Below are positions 32,915-45,995 of a DNA stretch of 64,000 bases, in pieces. The notes beneath the pieces were generated by a model. It was given only the letters and a program-made list of their open reading frames with translations. It did not search any database and had not been told where the DNA came from. The first letter of the stretch is position 1. The number at the start of each line of letters is the position of its first letter. Location of the stretch: positions 28,802,120 through 28,866,119 of the forward strand of contig OZ026520.1 in the NCBI GenBank assembly GCA_964019695.1, given 5' to 3'. The position numbers and the translations under genes are program-made. Origin of the DNA: Loripinus fragilis (Eukaryota > Mollusca > Bivalvia > Lucinida > Lucinidae).

Positions 32915-35900
32915 TTCACACCCAGGGAGCGGAAGTGACCGGATAATTGCGAGTGAACGGCTAGTAATGGCACATGCGCCCTTGTACATTGGGGGATCAG
33001 TCACTTGATCTCAAAAGTAAACACAGGGTGCATCAATATGTCAACACAGCAGCCATTTGCGTACGTGTCATGAATTAACTCAGACTCACGTAAGTACCCA
33101 GATAATTATCCTGTAAATTGGTAATATTAAAACTGATATTTGTGATCGTTCTCTTGAAAATAATGACACTGATCAGTCCATTTACGCTTCGTTTCAAAGA
33201 GGTAACTGTGTAAAGTTGTAGTGAAATATAGCATAACAATGAAGTTTGTACGTTCTTCTTAATTTTCTACCTTCTACAATTACATATCATGGTTATTCTT
33301 GAATAAAAGTTGCTGAAAGAATGCTAACTGGAATAATATGCAACGATTTGTCATACCACCTATTTACATCATATGAACGGGCACTTGACAGTAGACTGAA
33401 CGGGTAATTGTGATCCAGGCTTTCTGTATTGAACTAACACTTGCGATCATTGACACATTTAGTTGAAATGGTAGTTGCTATGTTTTGGTACAAATTTGTA
33501 TTCCAAACAACAAATAGTCTTGATATGGTTAATATTTCATGCTTTGAAATACGTATAAATCAAAACAGTGTTTATGGACAGCTTCAGCATGAATTTATCT
33601 AGTACTAGTTTGCTTCAATCATATTCCTGATAGGAGACATAGCGTACAGTTTGCCTGCCTGGAATAAAAGTGCTATTGACAGTCTGTACAGCCCAGCTTT
33701 TTGTACTTTGCGATTTTGATTTCCAAGCTTGACAATCATCCTTTCAATCAAATGGCCAGGTTATCATTACAGTTATCAATTGATGGACGAAGAATACTTT
33801 CTTTACATTCTTTAAATACTTAGGACAAGACTGAAAAGGGGGAAAATGGTAATAAGGATAAATAGCCATCCTAACATATCCACAGCTTTTAACCCTGGAC
33901 ATAAAGCAACTAACCAAATAGACAACTATGCATGGTTTGGCCATTTTCATCTGTAATGTTGCAATTCCATCTTAACGTGATGTACATTAAATTTTATGTG
34001 ATTTTGTTTGTTATATAATCCATTACATTTTGTTTGAACCTTGCCTAAGTGCAAACATGATTGTCCAAGATCAGACTGCTCTTTTAAGATCATTTGGAAA
34101 CAGCCTGATCAAGGTTCATATTGTTAGCTTCCATATGATCAAGTGCATTTGAATATATTATATACAGTATATGTGAAAGCAGACAACATTTTCAAGACAA
34201 AATATTAACGGGATCAGGCTTAATAAATTATACATCAGTTGATCTTACATTTAATGGCGTCAAAACTTTTTTCCTAATAATTTTAAATTTCTTAATTTGC
34301 TTTCCTTATATTTTAAACCTGCAAAAGAACCATATTAATGCTATGGTTCTTAATATCAACAATAAATCTCTTTCTATGAAAGAACGAGCATAATTTTATT
34401 AGTTGTCTGATCTCGCATCTGCAGATACACTTTAGAACTCTATTTTGCAAACGATATTGACTCAGAAAAGCCTAATTAGGATCAATAGTGTTTGCTTCCA
34501 AGAAAAACAAATGACTGTAGCACTCTTTGGGTGAGTTTTGGCAACTATGATATCCTGATACTACAATATATATGACACAAAATGAGACATGATTCCCAAA
34601 AATATTAAATAATATTTTGGTGCAATGCTAAAGTACTCTTAGACACAGTTAGATACTTTTTTAAGCTTGTATGTGCACATATTATTGGGGGATGGCTTTT
34701 AAAAGCGATCTGTTTGAGCAGAAGCGTTTTACTTACATTATTTTATGTTACATACGTTATATTTTGTGAACTACATCCTAAAAATCATTGATTTCTTTTT
34801 TTAATGTCTCTACTTGATAAACTTTAATGCATATTTTAGATAATAATACCAAGTCCCTTTTTGGCAATAAGCTGGCAAATGCAAGACTGCAAACCGAGTT
34901 GCTTCATTTACAGATATTTTATGAGTTATAAGCTGCTGATTATAATGTTTTATAAGGTAAATACATTTCCATTGAAATTGAGCACGCAATCCTATCTGTA
35001 AGCCTTTAAACACCTTAAAATAATATGATCATTCTATTGATAAAGAATATTGTAACGTAATATTAAACATTTTTCTGGTGTATATAATCATTTTTTTGCT
35101 TGATTTTGTTATATATAACGTATGTTTCTATCTTTAATACATTATATTTAATGCCTTGTTCTTGCTCTAATATATACATCATAAGGTGTTTAAATTTATC
35201 TAAAACCTTATTTTTGCATTTAAATAAATAGCTACTAGTTTGTTCAGAATAGATCTTAATATTTATTATTAAAATCCATTATAAATGCACATTTATTGTT
35301 GCAAAACATATATTCTTTAACTTTAAAAAAAAAGATTTTATAAGTTATAGGTTTTAAAGCTCATAAAAAGGGAATATGATAGAACTCAAGTAACAGCTAA
35401 AAAAGACAGTTCCCATGTTCTGTCAAGTTTGTTAAGATAACATATATAATGATATAAAATATATTATATGGCCCTCTGTCCGAAATGTTGTAAAAATAAT
35501 AAAATTTTAGCCTGAAATGCTAAGATATGGTGGATTTATATTGTTGTACTTTTATTTAGATTGATTGGTTGATTGATTGAGTTAAGGTTTAACATCCCTG
35601 TCAACAAAATTTTAGTCTTGTCAAGGTTTCTCACAGAGGGAGGGAAAAAGAACAGAAGAATTTGATAGACTAAAATGTCCCCACCAAAACCCAAGTTTGC
35701 CTCATGTGAAGCAAATCTCATCCAGCCAACAAGATAAATATGATGTGGCCATCTCTGAAACATGTGACAGAGATTGCACCTTCCTTTATTCACATCACTG
35801 TAAAAATAGGTGCCTATATTAGTTACAATTATACTTCAAGTCATTTGCTTTCAATTAAAAAAATACATGTAAGAATAAAACATAATTTGATAATGTCACT

Positions 35901-37426
35901 ACAGAATTTCCTATATTTTAAGGTAGCGTAGTTAACTTTGATATTGCAGGGTATCTGCTAAAGAGCTAACATATATTATTGTGTGGCTTATATACTGAGT
36001 TTGTAACAGATAGTAATGAACAAAGCTTCAGAGGTCTTTTGGCAGCCAAGTGTCTAGTCATATCATTGTACTAAATGATAATATATTTGAAAATAAGTAA
36101 CATATATTACAGTATTATCATGGATGTATATTGATTTTGTTCTATACTGGCTGTTGGCTGCATTTATATAAGAGCTTTTGATGCAATGAGCATGTCGATA
36201 AATAAGAATTAAATCTGACTTTATATTTGCACAATATGATATGAGACTATTACAGTGTAACAGAGTTAACATAGCTGTAACACAGACAACCCCAACTGTT
36301 AGAAGCTTTTATGATCCATTATACATGTAATTTAGATTTAGAAAGTGATAGTGTAAAATATATCCCTCAATACGATCATACATTAGCACTTACAATTTCC
36401 ACTCTCGTTTCAATTAAGTTTGTCTGCTGAAGACGTAAAGTTAGCTAGACTCTACAAAACGAGAGAAAGGCCTGACATGTATGTTGTTTTTGTTTTTATA
36501 ACTTGTAAGACATTGCGCTTTATGGAAACCAGAGTCAGCAAATTCCTTGAGTGGTGGGGAGTTTGGGTTGGGGCAGAACTATATCTATCCCATGGCTTAA
36601 TAGTCTGGATTTCATTCAGGGTTGTGCTTCATATTTATTTTAATGAATGGCATATGGGTCATGAGATTTAAGAACGTATTGTTAATTATTTAAGTTGATT
36701 TTTAATGATCAATGTTTGCTTCTATAAGATCAAAATTAGTCTGTAGTGAGGGTGAATATAGGCAGCAGACGATAAATTTAAAGCAAACAACATTTTAGGA
36801 CAAATGTTTTTTGGTAGGAAAAGGTAAAATAATATTGTGAGAGGAAATATTGGCGCTGGTATGCATAAAATGAAAGCATTTAAATAACGCTCAGTATGCA
36901 AGTTACCGTTCTGTTAAGTCGCAGTTGTCATGTACAATCCATAGGCCAACCACAGCAAATGACTGAACGGTGCCATGCTCCCACGTGTGTCATGTTTTCG
37001 CCATTTGCCACGCACTGGTTTTGGTTTGACAAAAGTTATTAGTATTTCTTAGAAAGCACTAATATAAGAAGACTTAAACTCCTAACGACAGCGAATTTGT
37101 GATTTTATAGACGTTTGAAACATGTTTACAAATTCAAAAATCAATCACCCTTAGCTGATAAACAAGTGATCAGAATTCAAATTCACTGAGCACAGACCTT
37201 GAAATATCATTTAAATCCAGTCAGAAAGTAACACATATATATAATTTACCTTCTATAGCAAAAACACGCTAATGCTGGTTTTTTGTGTAAGAAAAAGAAA
37301 TCTATTTGGTGTGTAAACAAGTAATCATTACCGCAAGTGACCAACCGTCCAATGTACAACATCGCAAGTGCCGTTACTTGCCGTTCATCTGCAATTGTCC
37401 GGTCACTTCCGCTCCCTGGGTGTGAA
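32915..37426. mobile_element. Candidate 4.5-kb TIR element, TA target, no transposase
   Basis: TTCACACCCAGGGAGCGGAA at 32915 is exactly inverted at 37407-37426, and similarity continues inward for about 110 bp at roughly 80% (GTGACCGGAYAATTGC, GTGAACGGC or ATGAACGGC, TTGTACATTGG). TA lies outside both ends. The 4.3-kb interior is AT-rich with only short frames (33744-33950, 34810-35013, 35536-35793, 36420-36671), so it is non-autonomous, or two separate relics in opposite orientation. The symmetric flank makes the TSD weak evidence. Confidence 0.62.
35555..35770. repeat. Probable dispersed repeat within the 4.5-kb element
   Basis: TTGATTGGTTGATTGATTGA followed by GTTTAACATCCCTGTCAACA resembles the 3' region of a SINE type I recall from molluscs (inference). 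The rest reads through GTCAAGGTTTCTCACAGAGG and CCAGCCAACAAGATAAATAT. Boundaries uncertain. Confidence 0.35.
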
Positions 37427-37429
37427 TAC

Positions 37430-38455
37430 ATTTTCGTCTACAGTAGTTGTTCAACATTTTACCCAGTTATATCAAAAAAAAAATAAGATAATGTACATAA
37501 CAAAAATGTGACAAGACAAACGGAAGCCAGTGTGTATATTTTTGCAGAAGGCCTTTGATTCCTTCATTTTAAAATAGCTTACCTAGTGGCTCATGCTTTA
37601 AGGGAAACGCTCATCATATAATTAAAGAGCTTTAAAGAAGGGATTTGTCTATAAAATCAGTTTGCTGTAAATTTTATCAAAATCTATCAACGAAAAAAAA
37701 AAAAAAAAAAAATCTATCAACAAATAAAGAGGTTATAGGCATTTGAAGTTTCCATTTTTTCTTATACGGAAGCCGCCATATGTGTGTGTGTGTTTATGAC
37801 GTCATATCCTCCTAATTATATATGCAATAATGAAAAAAATAAGATTTAAAAAATAATTTTCACTCTATTTTTATGTATATGTCTAATCTAACAATAAAGA
37901 ATCATTTATACATGAAATTCTGTGGTTATATTCTAAAATAAAGATTTTATGCATCTTTATAACTGTTTATGCATCTCGTTAGCATCTCATTATATATTCA
38001 TAAGAGCGGCTGTGACAGGATATAATGAAAACTTAATTTTTTAAAAACGTTCTTATTTCTCAACCGATTTTGATCAAGTTTGCACTAAAATTGTTTGTGT
38101 GCGAATGCCTGTCTTCTCAGACACATTTATTTCTTGATCTGCATTTTCCTTTGATATTCACGTCTCTAGTTTCAGCATTATTGAAAGGAAATGTTTGCTT
38201 TATACAAACTGTCAATTGTACTTACATAACTCATTAAATTTTTCCTGCTTACCGTTAAAGTGACAATAATGACTTCAACATACGATAAATTCTGTGACAG
38301 CTCTCCTCATGTTTGGGAAAATAAGGCTTTGAGTTTCATTTGAATCGTCTGAAACACCAAGCCTTATTTGGTTTCTTAAAGAGCATCAACATTTGAAAAT
38401 GTTTAAGTTGGCGCTTTACGGATCAAATTGGTATGAGGAAGTAGTCGTGTAATTA
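37430..38455. other. AT-rich spacer with A-run and (TG)n
   Basis: An A18 run near 37694-37711 sits between two AAAATCTATCAACRAA copies. (GTGT) repeats occur near 37781. No gene recognised. Confidence 0.4.
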
Positions 38456-38456
38456 T

Positions 38457-39451
38457 ACTATGCACAATAAATTTAGCAATTGTTTTGTATGGGTAAGCCC
38501 ATCCACATCAGATCTCGAGTTTCATTTGCTGTCATGAAGATACAAGCGCAGATCATCTGACAAGATTTTCCATTTAAAAAAATACAAAACTACCAAACGC
38601 AGTGGCGGTGCTTAAGTGACGTTTAATTTTAAGACTAGCGGGTAACGTGGGTATTTCTGATAATTGGGGGAAGCCAAAACTATTTTCAAACGGTTGGTTG
38701 GTCACTGAAAACCAAAAAAGCATAGCAAATGCTGCAATTTTCTGACTTTTCTCAGAGAAATAACGGACCAAATTTTCACAATTTGACGTTTTTACTAATG
38801 CTTTTACATAATCGCTTTTAAACAGTGTTTCTAATCGGGTTTTCTTGAACAACGTTAACAAGTAAAGCCGTGTGATCTCTTCCAACATATTCAGACAAAT
38901 AAGGTTGAATGAAGCATCTTCACTACTACAGTGTACAAGCCGAAAGATAAAATTTAACGTCGCCGTTATCTTGCAAATGCGTCGCACATTTTTTCAGTAA
39001 CTTAAGGTTTTAATCAACAATAAGATGAGTTACATTGTAAGCCTATGATATCTTTATAAACTGATACTCTGTTGAATTGAAATGCCAATTAACATTAGAA
39101 GTTTAATCAAATGATGACTACGTTTTGACGTCATTGATGCCTGCTGATTTTTTTCAGCATGAATTCTGTATCACATCTGTCGCGTAACCAATAGTTTTTA
39201 TAGGCGAAACGAAAAATCACATGCTTATCATTTTAGCATTACTTACAACGGATGAGTTTTTTGCTTACTGACCCCTTCTGCAATTCTTGCTCTCTCCAAA
39301 TGCCTATTTAAAGGATGGCGTCTGAAATTTCGTGGTTTCAGTTGCCTAAGATCCTGTTCTCGTCATTGCAATTGAAATTGATCGACACTGCACAAAGATG
39401 AGCACAAAAAGATGCGAAACATAAGAAATTGCTAAACTTATTGTGCATAGT
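38457..39451. mobile_element. TIR-bounded 1-kb element
   Basis: ACTATGCACAATAAATTTAG and AATT at 38457-38481 are inverted at 39427-39451 with one mismatch in 25. AT-rich bases outside both ends allow a TA target. A 137-codon minus-strand frame (38574-38987) lies inside; it has no motif I can name and could be chance or decayed cargo. Confidence 0.72.
38574..38987 (-). other. Unrecognised 137-codon open reading frame
   Basis: Starts MRRICKITATLNFIFRLVHC and ends TATAFGSFVFF. It is one of the three longest ATG frames not clearly caused by a tandem repeat. No signal peptide, zinc ligand pattern or transposase motif is evident, and the composition (Leu, Phe, Ser) is what AT-rich noise produces. 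Listed for its length and position inside the TIR element, not as a supported gene. Confidence 0.2.
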
Positions 39452-39894
39452 ATATTTATTGACAATTCACTCACGATCAAGCCTCACCTTCGCAAGTCAT
39501 AGGTTCTAGCTACATTGACAATCACTTTGACTGCGCAGACAAACAAGTGGCACTTATTCAATAATTTTCTCATACGCATCATCACAAGGCAATATCATTT
39601 ATCTTTTCTATATACCATTGTAGGAAGGCCGATGCCTTTTTCTTTGACCTTTGCTGATGTTTAAATCAGACACCCTAGAATAACGACAAAGGAGGAGATT
39701 AAAACCGTACTCTAACTTCCAATTTTAGTTAAACAGCGATGTAGGCGGGAACTTCCTAAAAAGCGTGACGTCTAATTAATCCGTAGGTAAATGTACGAAA
39801 TTGACAGCTGAGGCCGGATGCAGGGAGGAGCGAATGTAAATTTCGTCAGGTGTCAGTAACATGTGTTTATTTGCGCCTGCGCCATACTACAAGC

Positions 39895-39997
39895 TAAATA
39901 AAGGATTTTTCTCGACTTTCTGTTTAAAACCGCTCGGTGGGCTACGCCCACCTCGCGGTTTAAACAAGAAAGCCTCGGAAAAGTATCCTTTATTTAT
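39895..39997. mobile_element. Foldback element
   Basis: ATAAAGGATTTTTCTCGA pairs with TCGGAAAAGTATCCTTTAT, and TTTAAACCGCTCGGTGGGC pairs with GCCCACCTCGCGGTTTAAAC around a 3-base loop. AT-rich flanks; TSD ambiguous. Confidence 0.78.
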
Positions 39998-40127
39998 CAA
40001 TTATTTTCGAAATTGTATGCCATAAGCTAACTGGTTTCCCTCACTATCACTATTTCTTTGAAAATCATGGGTATATAATACGTTATTTGTTTTTTTCTAA
40101 CTTACCTTAAAGTCACAAATAGGTAGT

Positions 40128-40843
40128 ACTACTCAGCCACATTATCAAAGCAAGCAAAGATGCAGTTCATTTGTTTCCGTAAGTCATCTTATCTTAGCAG
40201 TCCATTGGTTTCCATAAGCAATCTTATCTTAGCAGGCCAAGATGCACAGTTCATTGGTTTCCATAAGCCACATTATCTAAGCAAGCTAAGATGCACAGTC
40301 CTTTGGTTTCCTAAATCCACCTTATCTTAGCTAGAAAAGATGCACAGTCCATTTGTTTCCATAAGCAACGTTATCATAGCCGGTCAAGATGCACAGTCCA
40401 TTTGTTTCCATAAGCAACGTTATCATAGCCGGTCAAGATGCACAGTCCATTTGTTTCCATAAGCAACGTTATCATAGCTGGACAAGATGCACAGTCCATT
40501 TGTTTCCATAAGCTACATTATCTTAGCAGGCCAAGATGCACAGTCCATTGGTTTCCATAAGCAATCTTATCTTAGCAGGCTAAGATGCACAATCCATTTG
40601 TTTCCATAAGCCACATTATCCTAGCAGGTCAAGATGCACAGTCCATTCGTTTCCATAAGCCTCATTATCTTCGCAGACAGTCTTTTAGTTTACATAAGCC
40701 ACCTTATCTTAGCAGGCCAAGATGCACAGTCCTTTAGTTTTAAAAATGCACATTATCTTAGCAAGCTAAGAAATACAGGCCATTTTTTCCATAAGTCACC
40801 TTATCTTAGCAGGCCAAGGTGCACAGTTCATTTGTTTCCATAA
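40128..40843. repeat. 49-bp satellite S1, left segment (about 14 copies)
   Basis: The unit runs CCAAGATGCACAGTCCATTT, GTTTCCATAAGCCACATTAT, CTTAGCAGG. Copies are head-to-tail without spacers. Some are near-identical in short runs (three successive GCAACGTTATCATAGCYGGW variants at about 40365-40490), showing local amplification. The array stops abruptly at TAA (40841-40843), where the 5.58-kb element begins, and resumes at 46423. Confidence 0.92.
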
Positions 40844-40984
40844 TAGTAGTGCAAATATCAAGGCGCTGAGAGGGAGTTTAGGTGCCCTCTCTGTTAACAA
40901 GTTGAGTCATATACCAAAGTTACAGCCAATATCTGCGGTTTATGAAAACCAATGATGTCGCATTTGGTCCCGTGTACTTATCGA

Positions 40985-42310
40985 GTTATCTGCCCTTGAA
41001 ATACCCCACCCACTTTTTAAACCTGAGAAGCGATAATTATGCTAAAAGGAAAAACAATTGAAATTAACGAAGCGATCTACGTTTTTTTACATATTTTCTT
41101 GTTGCAGACACTTTTAAGTATATAATAGGCAAATTTGATTACAAAATAATGTCTATAAATATATTTCTTGACCTTTAAAGTACAAAATTTAGGTTTAAAA
41201 AAACTGTCAGAAAAAAATGCTCTTCCAATTTTAACCAGAATTTCTATTAATTCGGTCCAAAGTTTCAAAATCACATTTCCATAGCGAGACCAAAGCCTTT
41301 GCTACGTAAGTATTGTAACAGTTGCCTAGTACAGCAAGTTTAAATGCCCCAACAAGGCACGGAGAACATGTAAGTACCCCACCCACTTTTTAAGCTGGAG
41401 AAGCGATTATTGTGCTAAAATGAAAACCAATTGTGGTTGTTAAAATTGATCGGCAATTTTTGCATATTTTCTTTCAAAATATACTTTCAGATATGTAATA
41501 AGCATATATCATCACACAATCATGTTTTTAACCATATCATCTTACATTTAAAGTACACATTTATTTCTAGAAAATGCGCCAGAAAAAATGCTATTCCAAT
41601 TTTAACCAGACTCTCCTTTAATTCTGTCCAAAGTTTCGAAGTCACATTTTATAGTGACAGAACAGTTTGTACTACATTAAGTTATAAATTTTACATATGA
41701 TAGCAAAATCAAATGTCCCAAAGGGTCATGGAGAACATGGAAGTACCCCACCCACTTTTTTATTGTATAAAAAAAGAAATTCCTATTTCTTACCATTATG
41801 GACTTTTTTAAAAGGACCATCTTGTCCATAGCGAGACCATATCCTGTGCTACATAAACATATAACCGTTACCTATGATATCAAGCTCAAATGCCCCAAAA
41901 GGGCATGGAAAACATGAAAGTACCCCACCCACTTTTTAAGCTGTAGAAGCGATTATTGTGCTAACATGAAACTAATTGTTATTGTTAAAACAAATTCGTA
42001 TTTTTTGCACCTTTTCTTGTAACAAATACTTTTAGTTAGGTAATAGGCGAATTTCACCACGAAATTAGGTTTATAACTATATCAGCTGACATTCAAAGTA
42101 CAACATTTAAATTACGTTTAAAAAGTCGGAAGAAATGGCAGTCCAATTTAAAACATACTCTACTTTAATTCGGTCCAAAGTTTCAAAGTCACATTTCTGT
42201 AGTGGGACCACAATCTGTGCTACACAAAATCATAGCCGTTACCTATGATAGCAAGTTCAAACGCCCCGAAAGAGCAAGGAGAACATTTAAATACCCCACC
42301 CACTTATTTG
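40985..42310. repeat. Tandem array, about 370-bp unit, three full copies and one deleted
   Basis: ACCCCACCCACTTTTTAARC begins units near 41001, 41374, 41744, 41921 and 42290. Spacing is about 373, 370, 177 and 369 bp. Units share AGCGATTATTGTGCTAA, TTCGGTCCAAAGTTTCAAA and CAAATGCCCCAAAAGGGCA. One copy is internally deleted. Confidence 0.85.
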
Positions 42311-42889
42311 TGCATACCATAATGAAATTCTTATTTGTAACTCTTTCGGACTTGCGAAAGGGATCTTCTTCTAACTATGTACATGTAAATATACTATTTT
42401 GTTTTTAAAAAATAATTCATCTGACCTTGATGTCAAGGTCATTCTCGACAAAGGTGTTTAAACTATTGTATCACGTAACATTTGCGTCCTGATTCTATCT
42501 GTTGTTGTGAACGACCAAAGGTAGGACTTCATGTCTTTGAAGATAAGTTTTACCCCCTGATTACAAACTTATCACTTCTTATGATTAATATCAAAGTTTA
42601 AATTCGTTTGTTTGGCTCATTGCGAAACGTTGGCAAACCCCACCAACCTTTTTTGCCTGCATTGCTCACTAATTCGAACCTTTTGGAGAGTTGAACGGTC
42701 TTTACGATTGAACAATTGACTTTATTGAAAATATAAAAACTCTGAATGTTCCGTTTGGGTGTTAATAGTGGCATTAAAGTCAACACTAAAGCTACCTTCG
42801 AGCGTCTTTTCTAAATAAATGCAGACACATTCTTGCGTCAATGGTCCGTTTACTCAGTCATATTGTTTTCCAAAAACTGGGTCAAGATG

Positions 42890-43330
42890 AGCAGACAAGA
42901 TATTTTACCTCACCTGAGCCATTTACTCAAAGTGAGCTGTTGTGGTCTCGGTTGCCCGTTGTCTGTCGTCAACAATTGCTTCAAAAGACATATCCTCCTG
43001 CATTATTGGTTGGATTTTGACCAAACTTGACAGGGATGATCCATATATGGCTTTCATTAGTTTAATTCTTTAAATGGTTTTATTCCATTTTATACATGTA
43101 TCTAGCTCAAATGGGCTAAAATAGACTTTCAAACTGAAAAAAAATCAAAATACACAAAGCATTGAACCTTGACGCTTAATATGAAGCATTACCTAGCAAG
43201 CGTCTACCAAGTGTGTTCCAATTATGGCACTGGGGCAAAGTGGCTCTGTCCTGGGGTTACAATATTTACATTGGCTAATTATAGTGAAAACATAAAACAC
43301 ATCTTCTTGTCTGAATCCACAAGACCAATG
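42890..43330. repeat. Diverged dispersed repeat of mollusc type
   Basis: CTCAAAGTGAGCTGTTGTGG, GTCTGTCGTCAACAATTGCT, GGTTGGATTTTGACCAAACT, then GGGCTAAAATAGACTTTCAA and CAATTATGGCACTGGGGCAA follow an order I recall from repeats abundant in molluscan genomes. That is recall, not a search. The short frames here are probably decayed. Confidence 0.45.
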
Positions 43331-44019
43331 GCCTTGATATGTCTCTGTCTGTTCATTTGCACCCATCTGTCTGCCTGGAACTGTTATCCATTAACCATTG
43401 ACCTGATTTGATTCATTTTGGTTTAAACGTTAATATCAACTGAGGTTTATCTTTACTTTCCTTAACATTACATATACACGTTCAAAACCAAAGATACATC
43501 GAATATTTACAGCTGTAATGTTGAGAGTGATTATGCTTTTCCCTGACCTTACGAATGGTCATATCAGGTGAGCGACCAAGGACCCAAGAGCCCTTTTGTT
43601 TAATATTAAACTTAAATTCGATAATAGCGAACCTAGTTGCTTCACAAATGATTGAAACACTCATAAAATGATTTTGCAGACATAAAACCCCCAGCTCGTT
43701 GCATATTTGAATGGTTCCAACAAACAAATGATCAGTCAAGTCATCCCCGGAGTTAAAGGGGTCGAAAATAATTTCTTATTTTGCTATAAAACATAAATTG
43801 TGTGTACTCGTTTGGACCGACTCATTGATACGCATCCACAGTCTATATTTGAAGCAAACGTAAGAATGTATTAATCTTTCATCTGAAAATTATCAATTAT
43901 CACAGCCTTAAAATGTATTTTGGTGGTACTATCATTCTGAGAGGAGCTGCGTCCTAAATCAAGGAAGAAAATCCATCCAGCAAAAATTCAGGTGAATTTT
44001 TTGGCTTTAAATTAACAGT

Positions 44020-45995
44020 ACTGTTTCTGCAGTATCTCTGAAAATTCCCCAAATTCCCCAAAACCTAGTCGGAGTTTTATCATGTCCAGGTGTTGCAGAC
44101 ATGCAAATTCCATTAAAATCTGCTAACATGCTTCAAGCGATAATGTACATTTAAGTACTTTTGTTCTAAGTTCAGCAGGGTTTTCTACATAGACATTGAA
44201 ATTAAAGTCAAGATTTCCATAACACAATCCACTATTTACCCGCTCATACAAATTTGGTACACTTTGAAACATCGGCTGACTCCTCGCAAATTAAATAACT
44301 TTTGCCTAAACTTAGCAGCTTTTTCTTATGTAACCTTGAAAATGAAAAATGGTACCAAAAACTTTATCATCTTTTGTCATATTCAGATATTAATTTCATC
44401 CAAATTTAGGTAACATGCGCTGACTCGCTCTGAAGATAATTCGCATTTAATTAGTTTTAGCCTAAATTTTACTTTCTTCTTATGTAACCTTGAATAATGA
44501 GGTCAAGGTCACGAAAAAACGCATCAACTTTTGTCATGTCTTGGTTTTAAATCAAATTTGCGTATAATCCGTTGAACCACTCTGAAGAAAATGTGCATTT
44601 AAAGGTTTTCGGCTTAAATTAAGAAGTTTTTTCCAATGTGACCTTGAAAATAAAGTCAAGGTCTCAAAAATTTTAGCAGCCTCATTGTCATGTCCATGTA
44701 TTAGATTCATGTGAACTTGGGTAAAATCCGCTGACCCAAGGTCTGAAATAATGTGCATTGAAGTAATTATTCACCTCAATCAAGCAATTTTTAATGTGAT
44801 TTTGAAAATAAGGTCAAGATCTCAAAAACTTTAAAGCTTATTGCCATGTCCAGATTTTAAAATCATGCAAATTTGGGTAATCTGCTGACCCACTGCAAAG
44901 ATAATGTGCATTTAAATATTTTTGGCTTAAATTTAGCAGCTTCGTTTTCTAATGTGACCTTGAAAATGAGGTTTGTCATGTCCATGTATAAGATTCATGC
45001 GAATTTGGGAAAAATCAGCTGACCCAATCTGAAGATAATGTGCATTTAAGTATTTTTTCCCTAAATTTTGCAGTTTTATTTTAATGTGACCTTGAAAGTT
45101 TAAAGGTCTCCAATTTTTTTCTTTGGCTTATTCTCATGTCCATATATTGAATTCATGCAAATATGGGTAAAATCCACTGACCAACTCCGAGGATAATGTG
45201 CATTTAAATGTTTTTGGCCTAAATTTTGCAATTTTGATATCTAATGTGACCTTGAAAATAAGGTCAAGGTCTCCTTAACTTTATCAGCTTTTTGCCATGT
45301 CCATGTATTAGATTCATGCAAATTAGGGCAAAATCAGCAGACCGAGTTTGAAGATAATGTGCATTTAAGTATGTTTTGCCCTAAATTTAGCAGTTTTTAT
45401 TCTAATGTGACCTTGAAAATAAGGTCAAGGTCTCCAAGATTTTATCGGTTTATTTTCATGTCCAGATATTGAATTCATGCAAATTTGGGTAAAATCCACT
45501 GACCCACTCCGAAGACCATGTGCATTTAAGTAATTTTGGCCTAAATTTTGCAATTTGGTTTTGTAATGTGACCTTGAAAATAAGGTCAAGGTCTCCAAAA
45601 CTTTTTTAGCTTTTTGTCATGTCCATGTATTAGATTCATGCTAATTTGGGCAATATCCACTGACCCACTCCCAAGATAATGTGAATTTAAGTATCTTTTC
45701 GCCTAAAATTAGCAGTTTTTTTTCTACTGTGACCTTGAAAATTAGGTCAAGGTCTCATAAACTTTATCGTTATTTTGCCATGTCTTGTTATTAAAATCAT
45801 GCAAATTTGGTTAAAATCCGCTGACCTACTCCGAAGATATCGTGAATTTAAGTAAATTTTGGCATAAATTTAGCAAACTTTTCTCTGTGTTGACCTTGAA
45901 AATGAGGTCAAGGTCACCTAGCCCTAGTGGACTATTTATCATATCTAGTTGCTGTATCCTTGCAAATTTTGTTAAAATCCTATCACCGAATCAGG
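44020..45995. repeat. Tandem array, about 160-bp unit with TGACCTTGA...TCAAGGTC motif, about 12 copies
   Basis: GTGACCTTGAAAATAAGGTC anchors units near 44639, 44800, 44955, 45087, 45247, 45407, 45569, 45729 and 45893; spacing is mostly 155-163 bp with one 132-bp unit. The rest of the unit runs TTATCAGCTTTTTGTCATGT, GATTCATGCAAATTTGGGTA, ATCCGCTGACCCACTCCGAA, AATGTGCATTTAAGTA. Divergence rises toward the left end. It lies wholly within the 5.58-kb element. Confidence 0.9.

Noticed and set aside
38574..38987. 137-codon minus-strand gene
   Set aside because: No recognisable domain, AT-rich composition, no splice or promoter context. Kept only as a low-confidence frame.
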